Of a stretch of DNA of 64,000 bases, positions 44,225 to 53,353 are shown piece by piece. How positions within the stretch are numbered: position 1 is the stretch's first letter; every line of letters begins with the position of its first letter. Origin of the DNA: Ignavibacteria bacterium (GTDB taxonomy: Bacteria > Bacteroidota > Ignavibacteria > Ignavibacteriales > SURF-24); assembly GCA_025612245.1 (NCBI GenBank), contig JAAXKQ010000016.1, positions 1-64,000 of the forward strand. Reading direction: 5' to 3'. The notes beneath the pieces were generated by a model. That model was not told the origin of the DNA, did not search any database, and worked only from the letters and a program-made list of their open reading frames with translations. The translations under genes were made by a program, and so were the position numbers.

Positions 44225-44346
44225 AGGAAGGGACCGGCCATGAAGAGTTCTGCTTTTTTTTAGGAATAGAAAATTCCTCCGGGTAAGAATGTCGGAAGAG
44301 ATACCCGGGGGAGAATGAATGAACAACAAATGAAGGAGAATAGAAT

Positions 44347-45411
44347 ATGGCAGATGAGATAAACCCGGGTTATAATCCTCCGGAAAGAAACCCCATTCCA
44401 CCAAGGCCTACCAGCGTAACCGTTGAGGAAACACGCCCCGGCATATTAAAAAGAATCTCCTGGGGTGCGGTAATTGCAGGCGTCGTTGTGGCCCTCGTAG
44501 TGCAGCTGATTTTAAGCCTCCTTGGCCTGGGAATTGGCTTTGGCGCAATTGAACCCTTGCAGGAAAGTAACCCCTTTTCGGGTCTCGGAACCGGGGCCCT
44601 GGTCTGGTGGGTTATCAGCATGCTGATTGCGCTTTTCTTAGGCGGCATGACTGCATCACGCCTGGCTGGTGTGCCAAGGGCATTCGACAGCGTGCTGCAC
44701 GGAGTACTCACCTTTAGCGTCTTTACGCTGATTTCATTTTATTTGCTTACAACTGCAATTGGCAGTGTAATAAGCGGCGTGGGAAGCGTCGTTGGCAAGA
44801 CCATTTCCATGGCAGGACAGGGCATCCAGACCGTAGCTCCGGAGGTGGCAGGAGCCGTAAAAGGGGAACTGCAGCAAAGGGGAATTGACCTGACCGACCT
44901 GAAGGCGGAGGCAAGAAGAACTCTGCGCGAGACGGGCAAACCCGAACTTCAGCCGGAAAACCTGAGCCGTCAGGGTAACCAGGCAATGGAAGACGTTACA
45001 GGGAGCGCAAAGAATGCTGCTCAGAACCCTCAGGCAACGGACAACGAAGCCAATGGTCTTATTGACCGGCTTTTTAACCGTGCCAGCAACATTGCCAATG
45101 CGGCCGACCGCGAGGCAGCGGTTAACGTTATCATGAAAAGGACCGGAAAAAGCCGCGAGGAGGCTAACCAGATTGTTGATAACTGGATACAGACCTATAA
45201 CCAGTCGAAGCAGAAACTTGCCTCTGCAAAGGATTCAGTGGTACAGAAAGCCCGTGAAACAGGAGACGTCGTTGCATCTGCAATGTCGAAGGCGGCAATT
45301 TTTGCTTTCATCGGACTCATCCTTGGCGCGGTTGCTGCTGCTTTTGGCGGAAAACTAGGCGAGCCGCATGAAAGGGCTGTGCCCGTCAGGGTCAGGGAAG
45401 AAAGATATTAA
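44347..45411 (+). CDS. Multi-pass membrane protein of unknown function
   Basis: Protein of 354 residues that I do not recognise as a named family. The N terminus is Pro-rich and polar. Three hydrophobic helices follow at about 38-62, 78-98 and 113-140, rich in Gly and Ala. The middle (about 150-310) is soluble, helical and rich in Ala, Gln and Asn, with a segment (ADREAAVNVIMKRTGKSREE) that looks like a short helical repeat. A last helix lies at about 318-340 (AIFAFIGLILGAVAAAFGG). It starts after AAGGAG and is convergent with the next gene. The long structured upstream region suggests regulation. Confidence 0.7.
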   Translation: MADEINPGYNPPERNPIPPRPTSVTVEETRPGILKRISWGAVIAGVVVALVVQLILSLLGLGIGFGAIEPLQESNPFSGLGTGALVWWVISMLIALFLGGMTASRLAGVPRAFDSVLHGVLTFSVFTLISFYLLTTAIGSVISGVGSVVGKTISMAGQGIQTVAPEVAGAVKGELQQRGIDLTDLKAEARRTLRETGKPELQPENLSRQGNQAMEDVTGSAKNAAQNPQATDNEANGLIDRLFNRASNIANAADREAAVNVIMKRTGKSREEANQIVDNWIQTYNQSKQKLASAKDSVVQKARETGDVVASAMSKAAIFAFIGLILGAVAAAFGGKLGEPHERAVPVRVREERY

Positions 45412-45430
45412 GCGTAACCTGAAAAAGAAG

Positions 45431-46285
45431 TCATTTGGGCACAATGCCGGAACCGAACCTGACGGCATATACATACGTGAACTCGGCTCCCAGGAAAAGT
45501 ATCTGTGAGGTGTAGTAAATCCATATGATGAATACTGCCAGGGACCCGGCTGCCCCAAAGGTGGAGCTGATGCTGCTTCTTCCAAGATAAAGGCTTATCA
45601 GGTATTTACCCAGAATGAATAGGAGGGATGTAATTATTCCTCCTATCCTGACGTCTTTCCACGAAAGCTTTACGTCCGGCAGTACCCTGTAAATCATTGA
45701 GAACAGGACTACCATTATTAAAAGCGAAATGATAAAATCCGTCAGGCTTAAGACAAATCCCGGAATTGAGATATATCTCTCGATAAAATCGCTCAGAGCT
45801 GAAATTACTGTGCTTATAATGAGCGAAGCCATGAGAAGGACTCCCACTGCAATGATGAGTGAAAATGATATGAGGCGGCTTTTCAGGAACGCCATGACTG
45901 CCGTATCCGGCTTACGCCTTACCTTCCAGATCATATTCAGGGAATCCTGCAACTCCAGAAAAACACCCGAGGCACCCAAAAGCAGGGTTACAATTCCTAT
46001 TACGGTTGCTATTATGCCCGACTGTAGGTTACTTGACTGTTTAATTGCGTTTTGTATCAGTACGGCGCTTTCCTTTCCTACCAGCGACTGAAGCTGTTCG
46101 ACAATCCTACCCTGGGCAGCGTCATTGCCAAAGACAAAACCCGCAATCGCAATGATAAGAAGAAGCATGGGGGCAATTGAAAAAATGGTGTAAAAAGAGA
46201 GCGAGGCCGCAAGCTTTGGGGCTTTATCGTCACTCCATTTCGTGAAGGTTTCCTTTAAAACATTCCAGACGAGGCTCAGTTTCAT
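45431..46285 (-). CDS. YihY/BrkB-family membrane protein
   Basis: Inner-membrane protein of the YihY/virulence factor BrkB family (284 residues). The N-terminal motif KWSDDKAPKLAASLSFYTIFSIAPMLL is diagnostic, followed by ASGVFLELQDSLNMIWKV and the C-terminal IIWIYYTSQILFLGAEFTYVYA. Six hydrophobic helices are visible. Despite the old name RNase BN, members are membrane proteins of uncertain function. The gene is convergent with the previous one, with only 19 bases in between and no terminator visible. Confidence 0.9.
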   Translation of the reverse strand: MKLSLVWNVLKETFTKWSDDKAPKLAASLSFYTIFSIAPMLLLIIAIAGFVFGNDAAQGRIVEQLQSLVGKESAVLIQNAIKQSSNLQSGIIATVIGIVTLLLGASGVFLELQDSLNMIWKVRRKPDTAVMAFLKSRLISFSLIIAVGVLLMASLIISTVISALSDFIERYISIPGFVLSLTDFIISLLIMVVLFSMIYRVLPDVKLSWKDVRIGGIITSLLFILGKYLISLYLGRSSISSTFGAAGSLAVFIIWIYYTSQILFLGAEFTYVYAVRFGSGIVPK

Positions 46286-46390
46286 TTTCTCGGCATCCGG
46301 CTTTGTTGTCTTATATTCTTAAAATACCGAAATAAATCTTTAAATCAAGACAAAGCTCTCAGGTGCATGCAAATGGACAAATTCCACGGT

Positions 46391-47278
46391 TTATCCGGAT
46401 GCACCGGCCTTCCGGTTTACAAAAACCACTCCGAGAGTTATGATAATGCCGCTTAAAATCGTAAGGAATGTGATATTTTCTCCTAGTATGATCCAGGCCG
46501 TGAAAACCGTGACAAAAGGCTCAAAGTAAAGAAATACACCTACATTGGCCGAGTCCATTTCCCTGAGCGCCTGTGCCCAGAGGACGTAGGCTATGCCGGA
46601 ACAGAATATGCCGAGAAACGCTATTGCGAGCCAGCCTTTAAGCGAAAGGTGGATGACTGAATTTATGCCTTCAGGCCGTATTGTAAAAGGAATGAGAAAA
46701 AGCGACATGAAGCTGAAAAGATAGAAAATTGTGAGCAGGGGAGAATAGTGCAGTGAAATCTTTTTATTCAGCGCCGAATAAACGCTCCATGTAACTGCGC
46801 TTGCAAGAACGAGTAAATCCCCCAGGTTTGAAATGAGCCCTATGTTCTTGAAATTCCCCTTGCTGACAAGAAGCAGCAAGCCAAAAAGGGAAATTACTAT
46901 GCCGCAGCTCCTGATGAAATTAAGCGACTCGTGAAAAAACATTACCCCCAGAATTGCCATAAAGACAGGAGAAAAACCAATTATCCAGCCCGTATTGGAG
47001 GCCGTGGTAAACTGAAGCCCCGTCACCTGTATCCACAGGTGAAAAGAGGCTACAAGAGCCAGAAGAACGATGTTTTTCAGCACTTGGGGAGGAATTGTGA
47101 ACTTCCCGTCCTTAATGAAAATAATGACTGCAAGAAGGAGGACTCCCATTATCAGCCTGGAAAGCACAATAGTAAGTGGAGTCAGCTCGCTTAGTGCAAT
47201 TTTTGTGGCAACGAAAGAGGCTCCCCATACCATTACTGCAAAAAGGGGCTTCCAGTACAGTCGAAGCTTATTTTTCAT
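46391..47278 (-). CDS. EamA/DMT-family transporter
   Basis: Drug/metabolite transporter superfamily protein of 295 residues with about ten helices in two EamA repeats. The first starts at LFAVMVWGASFVATKIAL, the second at LLVLASAVTWSVYSALNKK, and both have the typical small-residue pattern. The C-terminal EPFVTVFTAWIILGENI is the family signature. The substrate cannot be deduced. It overlaps the upstream AlaX-like gene by 11 bases, so the two are cotranscribed; that pairing might hint at amino-acid export. Confidence 0.88.
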   Translation of the reverse strand: MKNKLRLYWKPLFAVMVWGASFVATKIALSELTPLTIVLSRLIMGVLLLAVIIFIKDGKFTIPPQVLKNIVLLALVASFHLWIQVTGLQFTTASNTGWIIGFSPVFMAILGVMFFHESLNFIRSCGIVISLFGLLLLVSKGNFKNIGLISNLGDLLVLASAVTWSVYSALNKKISLHYSPLLTIFYLFSFMSLFLIPFTIRPEGINSVIHLSLKGWLAIAFLGIFCSGIAYVLWAQALREMDSANVGVFLYFEPFVTVFTAWIILGENITFLTILSGIIITLGVVFVNRKAGASG

Positions 47279-47720
47279 TGGCGGAGTTCTTAAAGCGCAC
47301 TCTCAGTATCCCGTCGTTAAAATCAGTTGAAATAATCTTAAAGCCGCCTATTTCTCCGGATGAGCTGACGTGTGGCCCGATGCACGGGCAGGCGTCGTAG
47401 TCGCCTATTCTTACAATCCTGACCTTATCTCCGGCACCTTCGGGCAGGCGTTCAAGGTTGAACTTTTTCTCTGCCTCCTCACGGCTTAGGAATTCCTCTG
47501 TAACCGGGAGGTTCAGTTTAATTACTTCATTTACCTTATTCTCAACTGTGCGGATTTCATCTTCCGTTAAATTGCGGTCAAAGTGGTAATCGCACTTGGA
47601 TTTTTTCTTTTCTATGTGTGCGCTGAAGCTCCTTCCGCAGTTGAACATTCTTACCATTGTCTGGTTTAATATATGTTCGGCCGAATGCATCTGCGGGTTA
47701 TAGTCTTTTCTTGGTTCCAT
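47268..47720 (-). CDS. AlaX-type alanyl-tRNA editing protein
   Basis: Stand-alone trans-editing protein (150 residues) related to the editing domain of alanyl-tRNA and threonyl-tRNA synthetases; it would hydrolyse mischarged Ser-tRNA(Ala) or a similar product. The zinc site is formed by HSAEH at residues 12-16 and a C-terminal CPCIGPHV. It is the short form, without the extra N-terminal beta-barrel domain. Its stop overlaps the start of the EamA transporter gene. The start is an ATG with no strong ribosome-binding site visible. Confidence 0.88.
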   Translation of the reverse strand: MEPRKDYNPQMHSAEHILNQTMVRMFNCGRSFSAHIEKKKSKCDYHFDRNLTEDEIRTVENKVNEVIKLNLPVTEEFLSREEAEKKFNLERLPEGAGDKVRIVRIGDYDACPCIGPHVSSSGEIGGFKIISTDFNDGILRVRFKNSANEK

Positions 47721-47902
47721 AAAAATTTTTCAGTCCTGAATTAGTTTCTCAGCAAAATATCCTTAAACATAAAGATAAATAAGTGAAAATTCCATTTAGT
47801 TTTACCACTTAGTTTTACGGCCTTAAGTTCTCAGTGGTTTAAGACCTTTTCAAAACCCCCTCCAAGCACTCTTAGCGCTAAAAATTGGGCTTCAGATTAT
47901 TA

Positions 47903-47931
47903 TTGACTATTAGTGCTTTTAAGGCTATAAT
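47903..47931 (+). promoter_or_regulatory. Consensus sigma-70 promoter of ettA
   Basis: TTGACT (47903-47908), a 17-base spacer and a perfect TATAAT (47926-47931), giving a start site near 47938 and a leader of about 50 bases. This is the clearest promoter in the window. Confidence 0.8.
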
Positions 47932-47990
47932 ACCGGACTAAAGATTTTTTGAAAAATGCGTGAAAAACGAGAAAAGGAGAACCATCAGTA

Positions 47991-49673
47991 ATGGCAGTTG
48001 AACCTAATAAGGTTATTTACTCCATGATCGGGGTAAGCAAGTTTTATAATCAGAAACCGGTGCTTAAGGATATATATTTATCATACTTCTACGGGGCAAA
48101 GATCGGTGTACTGGGCCTTAACGGGGCCGGAAAAAGCACGCTCCTTAAGATCCTTGCCGGGGTGGACAAGGATTTTAACGGCGAGACGGTCCTCTCGCCC
48201 GGATTTACAGTCGGATACCTGGAGCAGGAGCCTCAGCTGGATGAAACGAGAACGGTGAGGGAAATTGTAGAAGAAGGCGTTCAGGAAATTGTCGACCTGC
48301 TGAAGGAATACGACTCAATAAATGAAAAATTTGCCGAACCCATGTCCGACGACGAAATGACTGAACTCCTCGAGCGCCAGGGCAGGGTACAGGAACGCCT
48401 TGAGGCCTTTGACGCCTGGGAGCTTGACTCAAAGCTCGAAATGGCTATGGATGCACTCAGGTGCCCTCCGGGCGAAACACCGGTTAATGTGCTCTCGGGT
48501 GGCGAAAAAAGAAGAGTCGCTCTTTGCAGACTTTTGCTTAAAAAGCCGGATATTCTCCTTCTCGACGAGCCCACTAACCACCTGGACGCCGAGTCGGTTG
48601 CCTGGCTGGAACACCACCTTCAAAAGTACGAGGGTACGGTAATTGCCGTCACGCACGACCGCTACTTCCTGGATAACGTGGCAGGCTGGATACTCGAGCT
48701 TGACCGTGGTGAGGGTATACCATGGAAGGGAAATTATTCATCGTGGCTGGAGCAGAAGCAGAACCGCCTGGCACTGGAGGAAAAGAAAGAAACCGAACGC
48801 CAGAAAACTCTTCAGAGGGAACTCGAATGGATCAGGATGTCGCCCAAAGGACGCCACGCAAAGTCAAAGGCAAGAATTACTTCATATGAGAACCTGCTTA
48901 AACAGGAATCCGAAAAGCTCCAAAAAGAGCTTGAAATCTATATCCCTGCGGGTCCGCGCCTTGGAAATAACGTCATCGAAGCCTCTGCTGTCAGTAAGGC
49001 CTTCGGAGATAAGCTGCTCGTGGAGGATATGAACTTCTCGCTTCCCCCGGGAGGAATTGTAGGCGTTATTGGCCCTAACGGCGCCGGTAAGACGACCCTT
49101 TTTAAGATGATTACTGGATTGGACTCGCCCGACAAGGGTGAAATTAAAATCGGCGAAACCGTAAAACTGGCTTATGTGGATCAGTCCAGGGAGGCACTGG
49201 ACCCTCAGAAAACCATCTGGGAGATGATCTCGGGCGGGGAGGACAACCTGATGCTTGGAAATAAAAGCGTTAACTCGAGAGCTTACGTTGCACAGTTTAA
49301 TTTCTCGGGCGCCGAACAGCAGAAAAAAGTGGGTCTCCTTTCCGGCGGTGAACGCAACCGTGTGCATCTTGCCATGATGCTTAAGTCCGGTGCAAACGTG
49401 CTCTTACTCGATGAGCCCACGAACGACCTGGATGTAAACACAATGCGCGCACTTGAAGAGGCCCTGGAGAACTTTGCCGGCTGCGCCGTCGTAATCAGCC
49501 ACGACCGCTGGTTCCTGGACCGCGTTGCTACACACATTCTGGCTTTTGAGGGTGAAAGCAAGGTGATCTGGTTTGAAGGGAATTTTTCAGACTACGAGGA
49601 AAACAAACACCAGAGACTTGGCACCCTGGCCGACCAGCCCCACAGGATCAAATACAGGCAGCTGACCAGGTAA
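47991..49673 (+). CDS. ettA: Energy-dependent translational throttle protein EttA (ABC-F)
   Basis: Soluble ABC-F ATPase that binds the ribosomal E site and couples the first peptide bond to the ATP level. Two ATPase cassettes are present: Walker [10 protein letters not shown] near residue 43 and GPNGAGKTT near 361, signatures LSGGEKRR and LSGGERNR, and Walker [12 protein letters not shown] and [11 protein letters not shown]. The arm insertion and inter-domain linker ([13 protein letters not shown]) match EttA rather than other ABC-F types. Length of 560 residues is normal. It has its own promoter and terminator. Confidence 0.95.
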   Translation: MAVEPNKVIYSMIGVSKFYNQKPVLKDIYLSYFYGAKIGVLGLNGAGKSTLLKILAGVDKDFNGETVLSPGFTVGYLEQEPQLDETRTVREIVEEGVQEIVDLLKEYDSINEKFAEPMSDDEMTELLERQGRVQERLEAFDAWELDSKLEMAMDALRCPPGETPVNVLSGGEKRRVALCRLLLKKPDILLLDEPTNHLDAESVAWLEHHLQKYEGTVIAVTHDRYFLDNVAGWILELDRGEGIPWKGNYSSWLEQKQNRLALEEKKETERQKTLQRELEWIRMSPKGRHAKSKARITSYENLLKQESEKLQKELEIYIPAGPRLGNNVIEASAVSKAFGDKLLVEDMNFSLPPGGIVGVIGPNGAGKTTLFKMITGLDSPDKGEIKIGETVKLAYVDQSREALDPQKTIWEMISGGEDNLMLGNKSVNSRAYVAQFNFSGAEQQKKVGLLSGGERNRVHLAMMLKSGANVLLLDEPTNDLDVNTMRALEEALENFAGCAVVISHDRWFLDRVATHILAFEGESKVIWFEGNFSDYEENKHQRLGTLADQPHRIKYRQLTR

Positions 49674-49700
49674 AATCCGGCCTCTTTTTTTAAGACAATT

Positions 49701-49747
49701 AAAAACGCCCGGAGGCGGATCTTTTAACCACCTCCCGGGCGTTTTTT
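49701..49747. terminator. Bidirectional terminator between ettA and a histidine kinase gene
   Basis: AAAACGCCCGG-type arm pairs with CCGGGCGTTTT around a loop, with T-runs on both sides. It lies 28 bases after ettA and 20 bases before the end of the convergent kinase gene. Confidence 0.92.
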
Positions 49748-49767
49748 ATAACCGGGCTTACATTCTA

Positions 49768-51615
49768 CTAATTATTAAATACCACACTGAAAACAGAGCC
49801 CGAACCTTTACGGCTTTTTACTTCGATTGATGCCTTGTTTAATTCGGCATACTTTTTAGCCAGGGCAAGTCCCAGCCCGTTTCCCTGGTAAGACCTCGTA
49901 TAGCTCTGGTCCTCCTGTGAGAAAGCCTCAAAAAGCCTCGGAAGGTAGCTTTCCGAAATTCCTACACCCGTGTCCTCCACGGAAACAACAAGACGGCCCG
50001 AAGTATCTTTTTTTACCAGGATTTTTATGCTGCCGCGGTCGGTGTACTTAACCGCGTTGTCAATTATGCTGCGGAACACCTGAGAAAGTGAGTATTCGTC
50101 TGCCATAACTTTGGTTGCTGTGGTGCTGTACTCCAGCTGCATTTCAATACCCTTGCCGGAGGCGTATTTTTTGAATTCAATGTAAAGATCCATCAGTATG
50201 TCGTCCAGGACGTCCAGTTCCCTCGGGAAAAGTTCATAGTTCCCGGTCTGAAGTTCAGACATGTTTAGTATAAGATCTATAGTCCTGAAGATTCTTTTCC
50301 CGGCTTTTTCAATTATCTTAAAGTTTTTCCTCAGCTCATCGTCTTCCCTCAAATCCAGTTCTTCTTTTAGGAGTGCGGAGTAAGTTAAGATTGTATTTAC
50401 CGGAGTGCGGATCTCGTGCGACATCTGTGCCAGGAACTCTGTTTTCAGGCGGTCGGAGTTTTCAGCCCTTTCCTTTGCGCCGATCAGGGCGCGTTCGGCT
50501 CTTTTCCTTTCCGTTATGTCGCTTACAATTGTAACCAGCACCTCGTCCCAGCCCTTTGATTTCCTTAGAAGGTTTATCGTGTTCTCGGTTTCAATTATAG
50601 TTCCGTCTTTTCTTTTCATCATGCATTCAGCCCGGAAAAGATTCTTCTTCCCGAGCAGTGAGTTTTCCATAGCCCTCATGCTTTCATAAATTTCCGGAGA
50701 AGGGAATAAGAAGCCTGGATTTTTCCCGGTAACTTCGCCCGGTTTATAGCCAAATATCTTTTCCACCACGGGGTTGCATGTAATTATCTTGCCGCTCGAT
50801 CTTTCACTTACAAACACGGCTTCATTTAGGCTGGAAAACATATTCTCCAGGAGGCTTTTTGCCCTTAAAAACTCCCTTTCAACGCTCTTTTTATCCGTGA
50901 TGTCAAGTGCCGTAGAGACTATGCCCTTCATGAGGCCCTGTCTGTCAAAGTCCGGTTCAATTCCTATGTCATAATAATAAGCCCTGTCCTTTGCGTTTAT
51001 TCTGATGATCTTCCTTGTCTTAATGGCGGATTCCAGCACCTGCCTTTTTATTGCGGTCAGTACCAGTGCATCTTCTGCCGGCAGGAGGTCCTTGTCAGTT
51101 TTCCCAATAACCTCTTCTGAGTGAAAGCCTAGAAATGAGTTATTGGTCCACGTGTAGCGAAGGTCTCTGTCCTGCTTTAATATAAGTACGGGGGAGTGCT
51201 GCACGGTAAGCGCTATCTGTTCTTCCTTTTCTTTTAGTTTTCTTTCCATTTCCTTGAGCTTCAGTGCGTGCCGGATGTAGCATTCTATCAGCGCCGGGCT
51301 CAGGTCCTGTTTCACCAAGTAGCTGTCCTCCTCAAATGGCAGCGCTTCTTCAAAAGAAAACCTCCTGCTGCCGGTAAATAATACTGGCATTCCTGTAGCT
51401 GAAGTGGTGAGGTCTGAGAGCGTTTCACTATTTTCCAGTCCCGGCAGGTCCAGGTCAATAATGAACAGGTCAAATACCTTTTCTTTCAGTAATTCAACTG
51501 CCCCTGAGGAAGCGGAAGCATATTTTAGTGCAAGTTCCTCCCGGAATCTTGACTTGGCTTCCCGGAAAAGCCCGGCAAAGTCTTTTTCGTTTCCGGATAA
51601 AAGTAATATTCTCAT
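49768..51615 (-). CDS. Sensor histidine kinase with N-terminal receiver and two PAS domains
   Basis: Cytoplasmic signalling protein of 615 residues. A receiver-like domain fills about 1-120, with phospho-acceptor Asp54 (FIIDLDLPG) and the conserved Lys in YLVKQDL. A PAS domain follows at about 130-240 and another at about 255-370. The HisKA domain has the H-box MSHEIRTPVNT near residue 395, and the ATPase has DNAVKYTDRGSI, VEDTGVGI and GNGLGLALAKKY. No transmembrane helix is visible. No response regulator gene is adjacent, so the output is unknown. Putting the receiver first lets another kinase control it. Confidence 0.92.
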   Translation of the reverse strand: MRILLLSGNEKDFAGLFREAKSRFREELALKYASASSGAVELLKEKVFDLFIIDLDLPGLENSETLSDLTTSATGMPVLFTGSRRFSFEEALPFEEDSYLVKQDLSPALIECYIRHALKLKEMERKLKEKEEQIALTVQHSPVLILKQDRDLRYTWTNNSFLGFHSEEVIGKTDKDLLPAEDALVLTAIKRQVLESAIKTRKIIRINAKDRAYYYDIGIEPDFDRQGLMKGIVSTALDITDKKSVEREFLRAKSLLENMFSSLNEAVFVSERSSGKIITCNPVVEKIFGYKPGEVTGKNPGFLFPSPEIYESMRAMENSLLGKKNLFRAECMMKRKDGTIIETENTINLLRKSKGWDEVLVTIVSDITERKRAERALIGAKERAENSDRLKTEFLAQMSHEIRTPVNTILTYSALLKEELDLREDDELRKNFKIIEKAGKRIFRTIDLILNMSELQTGNYELFPRELDVLDDILMDLYIEFKKYASGKGIEMQLEYSTTATKVMADEYSLSQVFRSIIDNAVKYTDRGSIKILVKKDTSGRLVVSVEDTGVGISESYLPRLFEAFSQEDQSYTRSYQGNGLGLALAKKYAELNKASIEVKSRKGSGSVFSVVFNN

Positions 51616-51847
51616 TTCGAAGTTTTTGCCTTTTTATATGAGCTCTAAAGCCTTATTCCTGTATGGTTTATTAGTAGTTTATTCATTAAATCTTATTTAT
51701 TTATAACTTAACTTTTTAATAAAAAGTTCGCTTCATTGTGCGTGACTTATATGTTGTGCCGGGTAATGGTAAATCTCCTGAAAATTCATTAATATTGAAT
51801 TCTTATTTTTATTATTTAAGAGAACAAGCGTAATTTTTGGGGGGAGA

Positions 51848-52579
51848 ATGAAAAATAGATTCACCATTTTCGTTTTATTTATATCGCTGTTTTGCCTTTA
51901 TGGCAGGGCTTTTGCCCAGTCTGCAGGCATAAATTTCATGATGGGCTTTCCGCAGGCCGATTTCCAGAAAAGCATAAACCGCACCGGCTTCGGCATTGGA
52001 GGCGAGGTGAATTTCTGGTCCGTAAGCCCTTCCATGCCCTTTACTCTGGGCCTTGACGCAAGCTATTTGAACTACGGCAGTGAAGACCGCAATGAACCCT
52101 TTAGCTATGAAGTTCCTGACGTGACGGTAAACGTCAACAGGACGAACAATATCGTAAACTTCCACCTTCTTTTTAAGATTATGCCGCCGGAGGGGAACCT
52201 AAGGCCATATATCGAAGGCCTCCTGGGAGGATCATACCTTTATACCGAAACAAAGGTAGGCAATACGGGAAACTATGATGAGGAAGTTGCCAGCACGACG
52301 AACTTTGACGACTGGGCCTGGAGCTATGGCGGCGGCGGCGGCCTTATGTTCAAGGTTTTTGATTTTAATAGTTCAGAGGCGGAGGATGAGAATTTCCTCT
52401 CACGCTGGAAAAATTTCAGCCTCTGGATAGACCTGAAGGCCCGTTACATGCTGGGCTCTCAGGCCGAGTACCTGAAGGAAGGATCGATGAGAATTGATAG
52501 AGGAAGGGTCTATATCACACCGTCAAAATCGGACACGGACCTTATAACCGCACACTTTGGGGTTATTGTGCAATTCTAA
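51848..52579 (+). CDS. Outer-membrane beta-barrel protein, function unknown
   Basis: Predicted secreted barrel of 243 residues with a signal peptide (FTIFVLFISLFCLYGRAFAQS). The body alternates short Gly- and aromatic-rich strands (FGIGGEVNFW, PFTLGLDASYLNYGS, YGGGGGLMFKVFDF) and ends in HFGVIVQF with a C-terminal Phe, as outer-membrane proteins do. No enzyme or receptor motif is seen. It starts after GGGGGGAGA, a strong ribosome-binding site, and is followed 20 bases later by a membrane hydrolase-like gene. Confidence 0.72.
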   Translation: MKNRFTIFVLFISLFCLYGRAFAQSAGINFMMGFPQADFQKSINRTGFGIGGEVNFWSVSPSMPFTLGLDASYLNYGSEDRNEPFSYEVPDVTVNVNRTNNIVNFHLLFKIMPPEGNLRPYIEGLLGGSYLYTETKVGNTGNYDEEVASTTNFDDWAWSYGGGGGLMFKVFDFNSSEAEDENFLSRWKNFSLWIDLKARYMLGSQAEYLKEGSMRIDRGRVYITPSKSDTDLITAHFGVIVQF

Positions 52580-52599
52580 ATTAAATAAAGGAGGCTTTT

Positions 52600-53283
52600 A
52601 TGTTCATAGGACATTATGGAGCCGCACTTGCGGCAAAGAAATTTGACGCCAGGCCCTCACTGGGAACAATGTTCCTGGCCTCACAGTTTCTTGATCTCTT
52701 GTGGCCGGCTCTCCTGTTCCTGGGAGTTGAGAAGGTGAGTGTTGAGCCCGGTAATTCGGCTTTTACCCCGCTTAATTTTGTTTATTATCCTTTTTCTCAC
52801 AGCCTCTTCTTTACGCTGATCTGGGCCGTCATATTTGGGGTTTTCTATTACCTCAAAGCCAAAAACCTCAGGAGCTCTTTTCTGCTGGGGATACTTGTCT
52901 TAAGCCACTGGGTGCTCGATCTTCTGACACACGTGCCGGATCTTCCTCTGTACCCGGGAAGCAGTATAAAGCTGGGACTTGGGTTGTGGAACTTCGTCTC
53001 TCTTACCGTACTGGTAGAAGGACTGATCTTCATTGTCGGAGCTTTCCTTTATATCGCTTCAACAAAGGCGGAAAATAAAAAGGGGAGTATCTTGCTTTGG
53101 AGCCTTCTGGCTTTGCTGGCGGTAATTTATGTATCGGGTATGCTCGCTCCGCCTCCGCCGTCAGCCGGGACAATGGTGTTTTCGGGCATCTATCAGTGCC
53201 TTTTTATTGCATGGGGATATTTTATAGACAGGAACAGGAAACCTGTCACTTTAGCTCAGCCCGTCATGGCAGAAGAGCACTAG
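52600..53283 (+). CDS. YdjM-like membrane-bound metal-dependent hydrolase
   Basis: Inner-membrane protein of 227 residues resembling the YdjM/DUF457 group of predicted metal-dependent hydrolases. Candidate metal ligands are spaced as in that family: GHYGAAL at the N terminus, SQFLDLLWP, PFSHSLFF, and SHWVLDLLTHVPD. About six hydrophobic helices are visible. The substrate is unknown; relatives are linked to membrane lipid or DNA-damage responses. It is probably cotranscribed with the barrel gene just upstream and is followed by a strong terminator. Confidence 0.75.
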   Translation: MFIGHYGAALAAKKFDARPSLGTMFLASQFLDLLWPALLFLGVEKVSVEPGNSAFTPLNFVYYPFSHSLFFTLIWAVIFGVFYYLKAKNLRSSFLLGILVLSHWVLDLLTHVPDLPLYPGSSIKLGLGLWNFVSLTVLVEGLIFIVGAFLYIASTKAENKKGSILLWSLLALLAVIYVSGMLAPPPPSAGTMVFSGIYQCLFIAWGYFIDRNRKPVTLAQPVMAEEH

Positions 53284-53301
53284 ATTTTTCAGAGCACTCA
53301 G

Positions 53302-53343
53302 AAAGGCGTCATATGATTTCAGAATATATGACGCCTTTTTTTT
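53302..53343. terminator. Bidirectional terminator
   Basis: AAAGGCGTCATAT pairs with ATATGACGCCTTT and is followed by a run of T. It serves the YdjM-like gene and the convergent GH92 gene. Confidence 0.92.
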
Positions 53344-53353
53344 GCCTTCTTAT

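Larger units (their letters stand above)
43857..44346 (+). other. Long gap before an unrecognised membrane protein gene
   Basis: No gene was found in this stretch of 490 bases. It contains a terminator-like hairpin at 43931-43960, a perfect 12-bp stem at 44185-44224, and two more hairpins close to the next gene (AGGAAT/ATTCCT at about 44261-44277; CCGGGTA/TACCCGG at about 44280-44310). The second half may be a structured leader or a small RNA. Confidence 0.45.
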
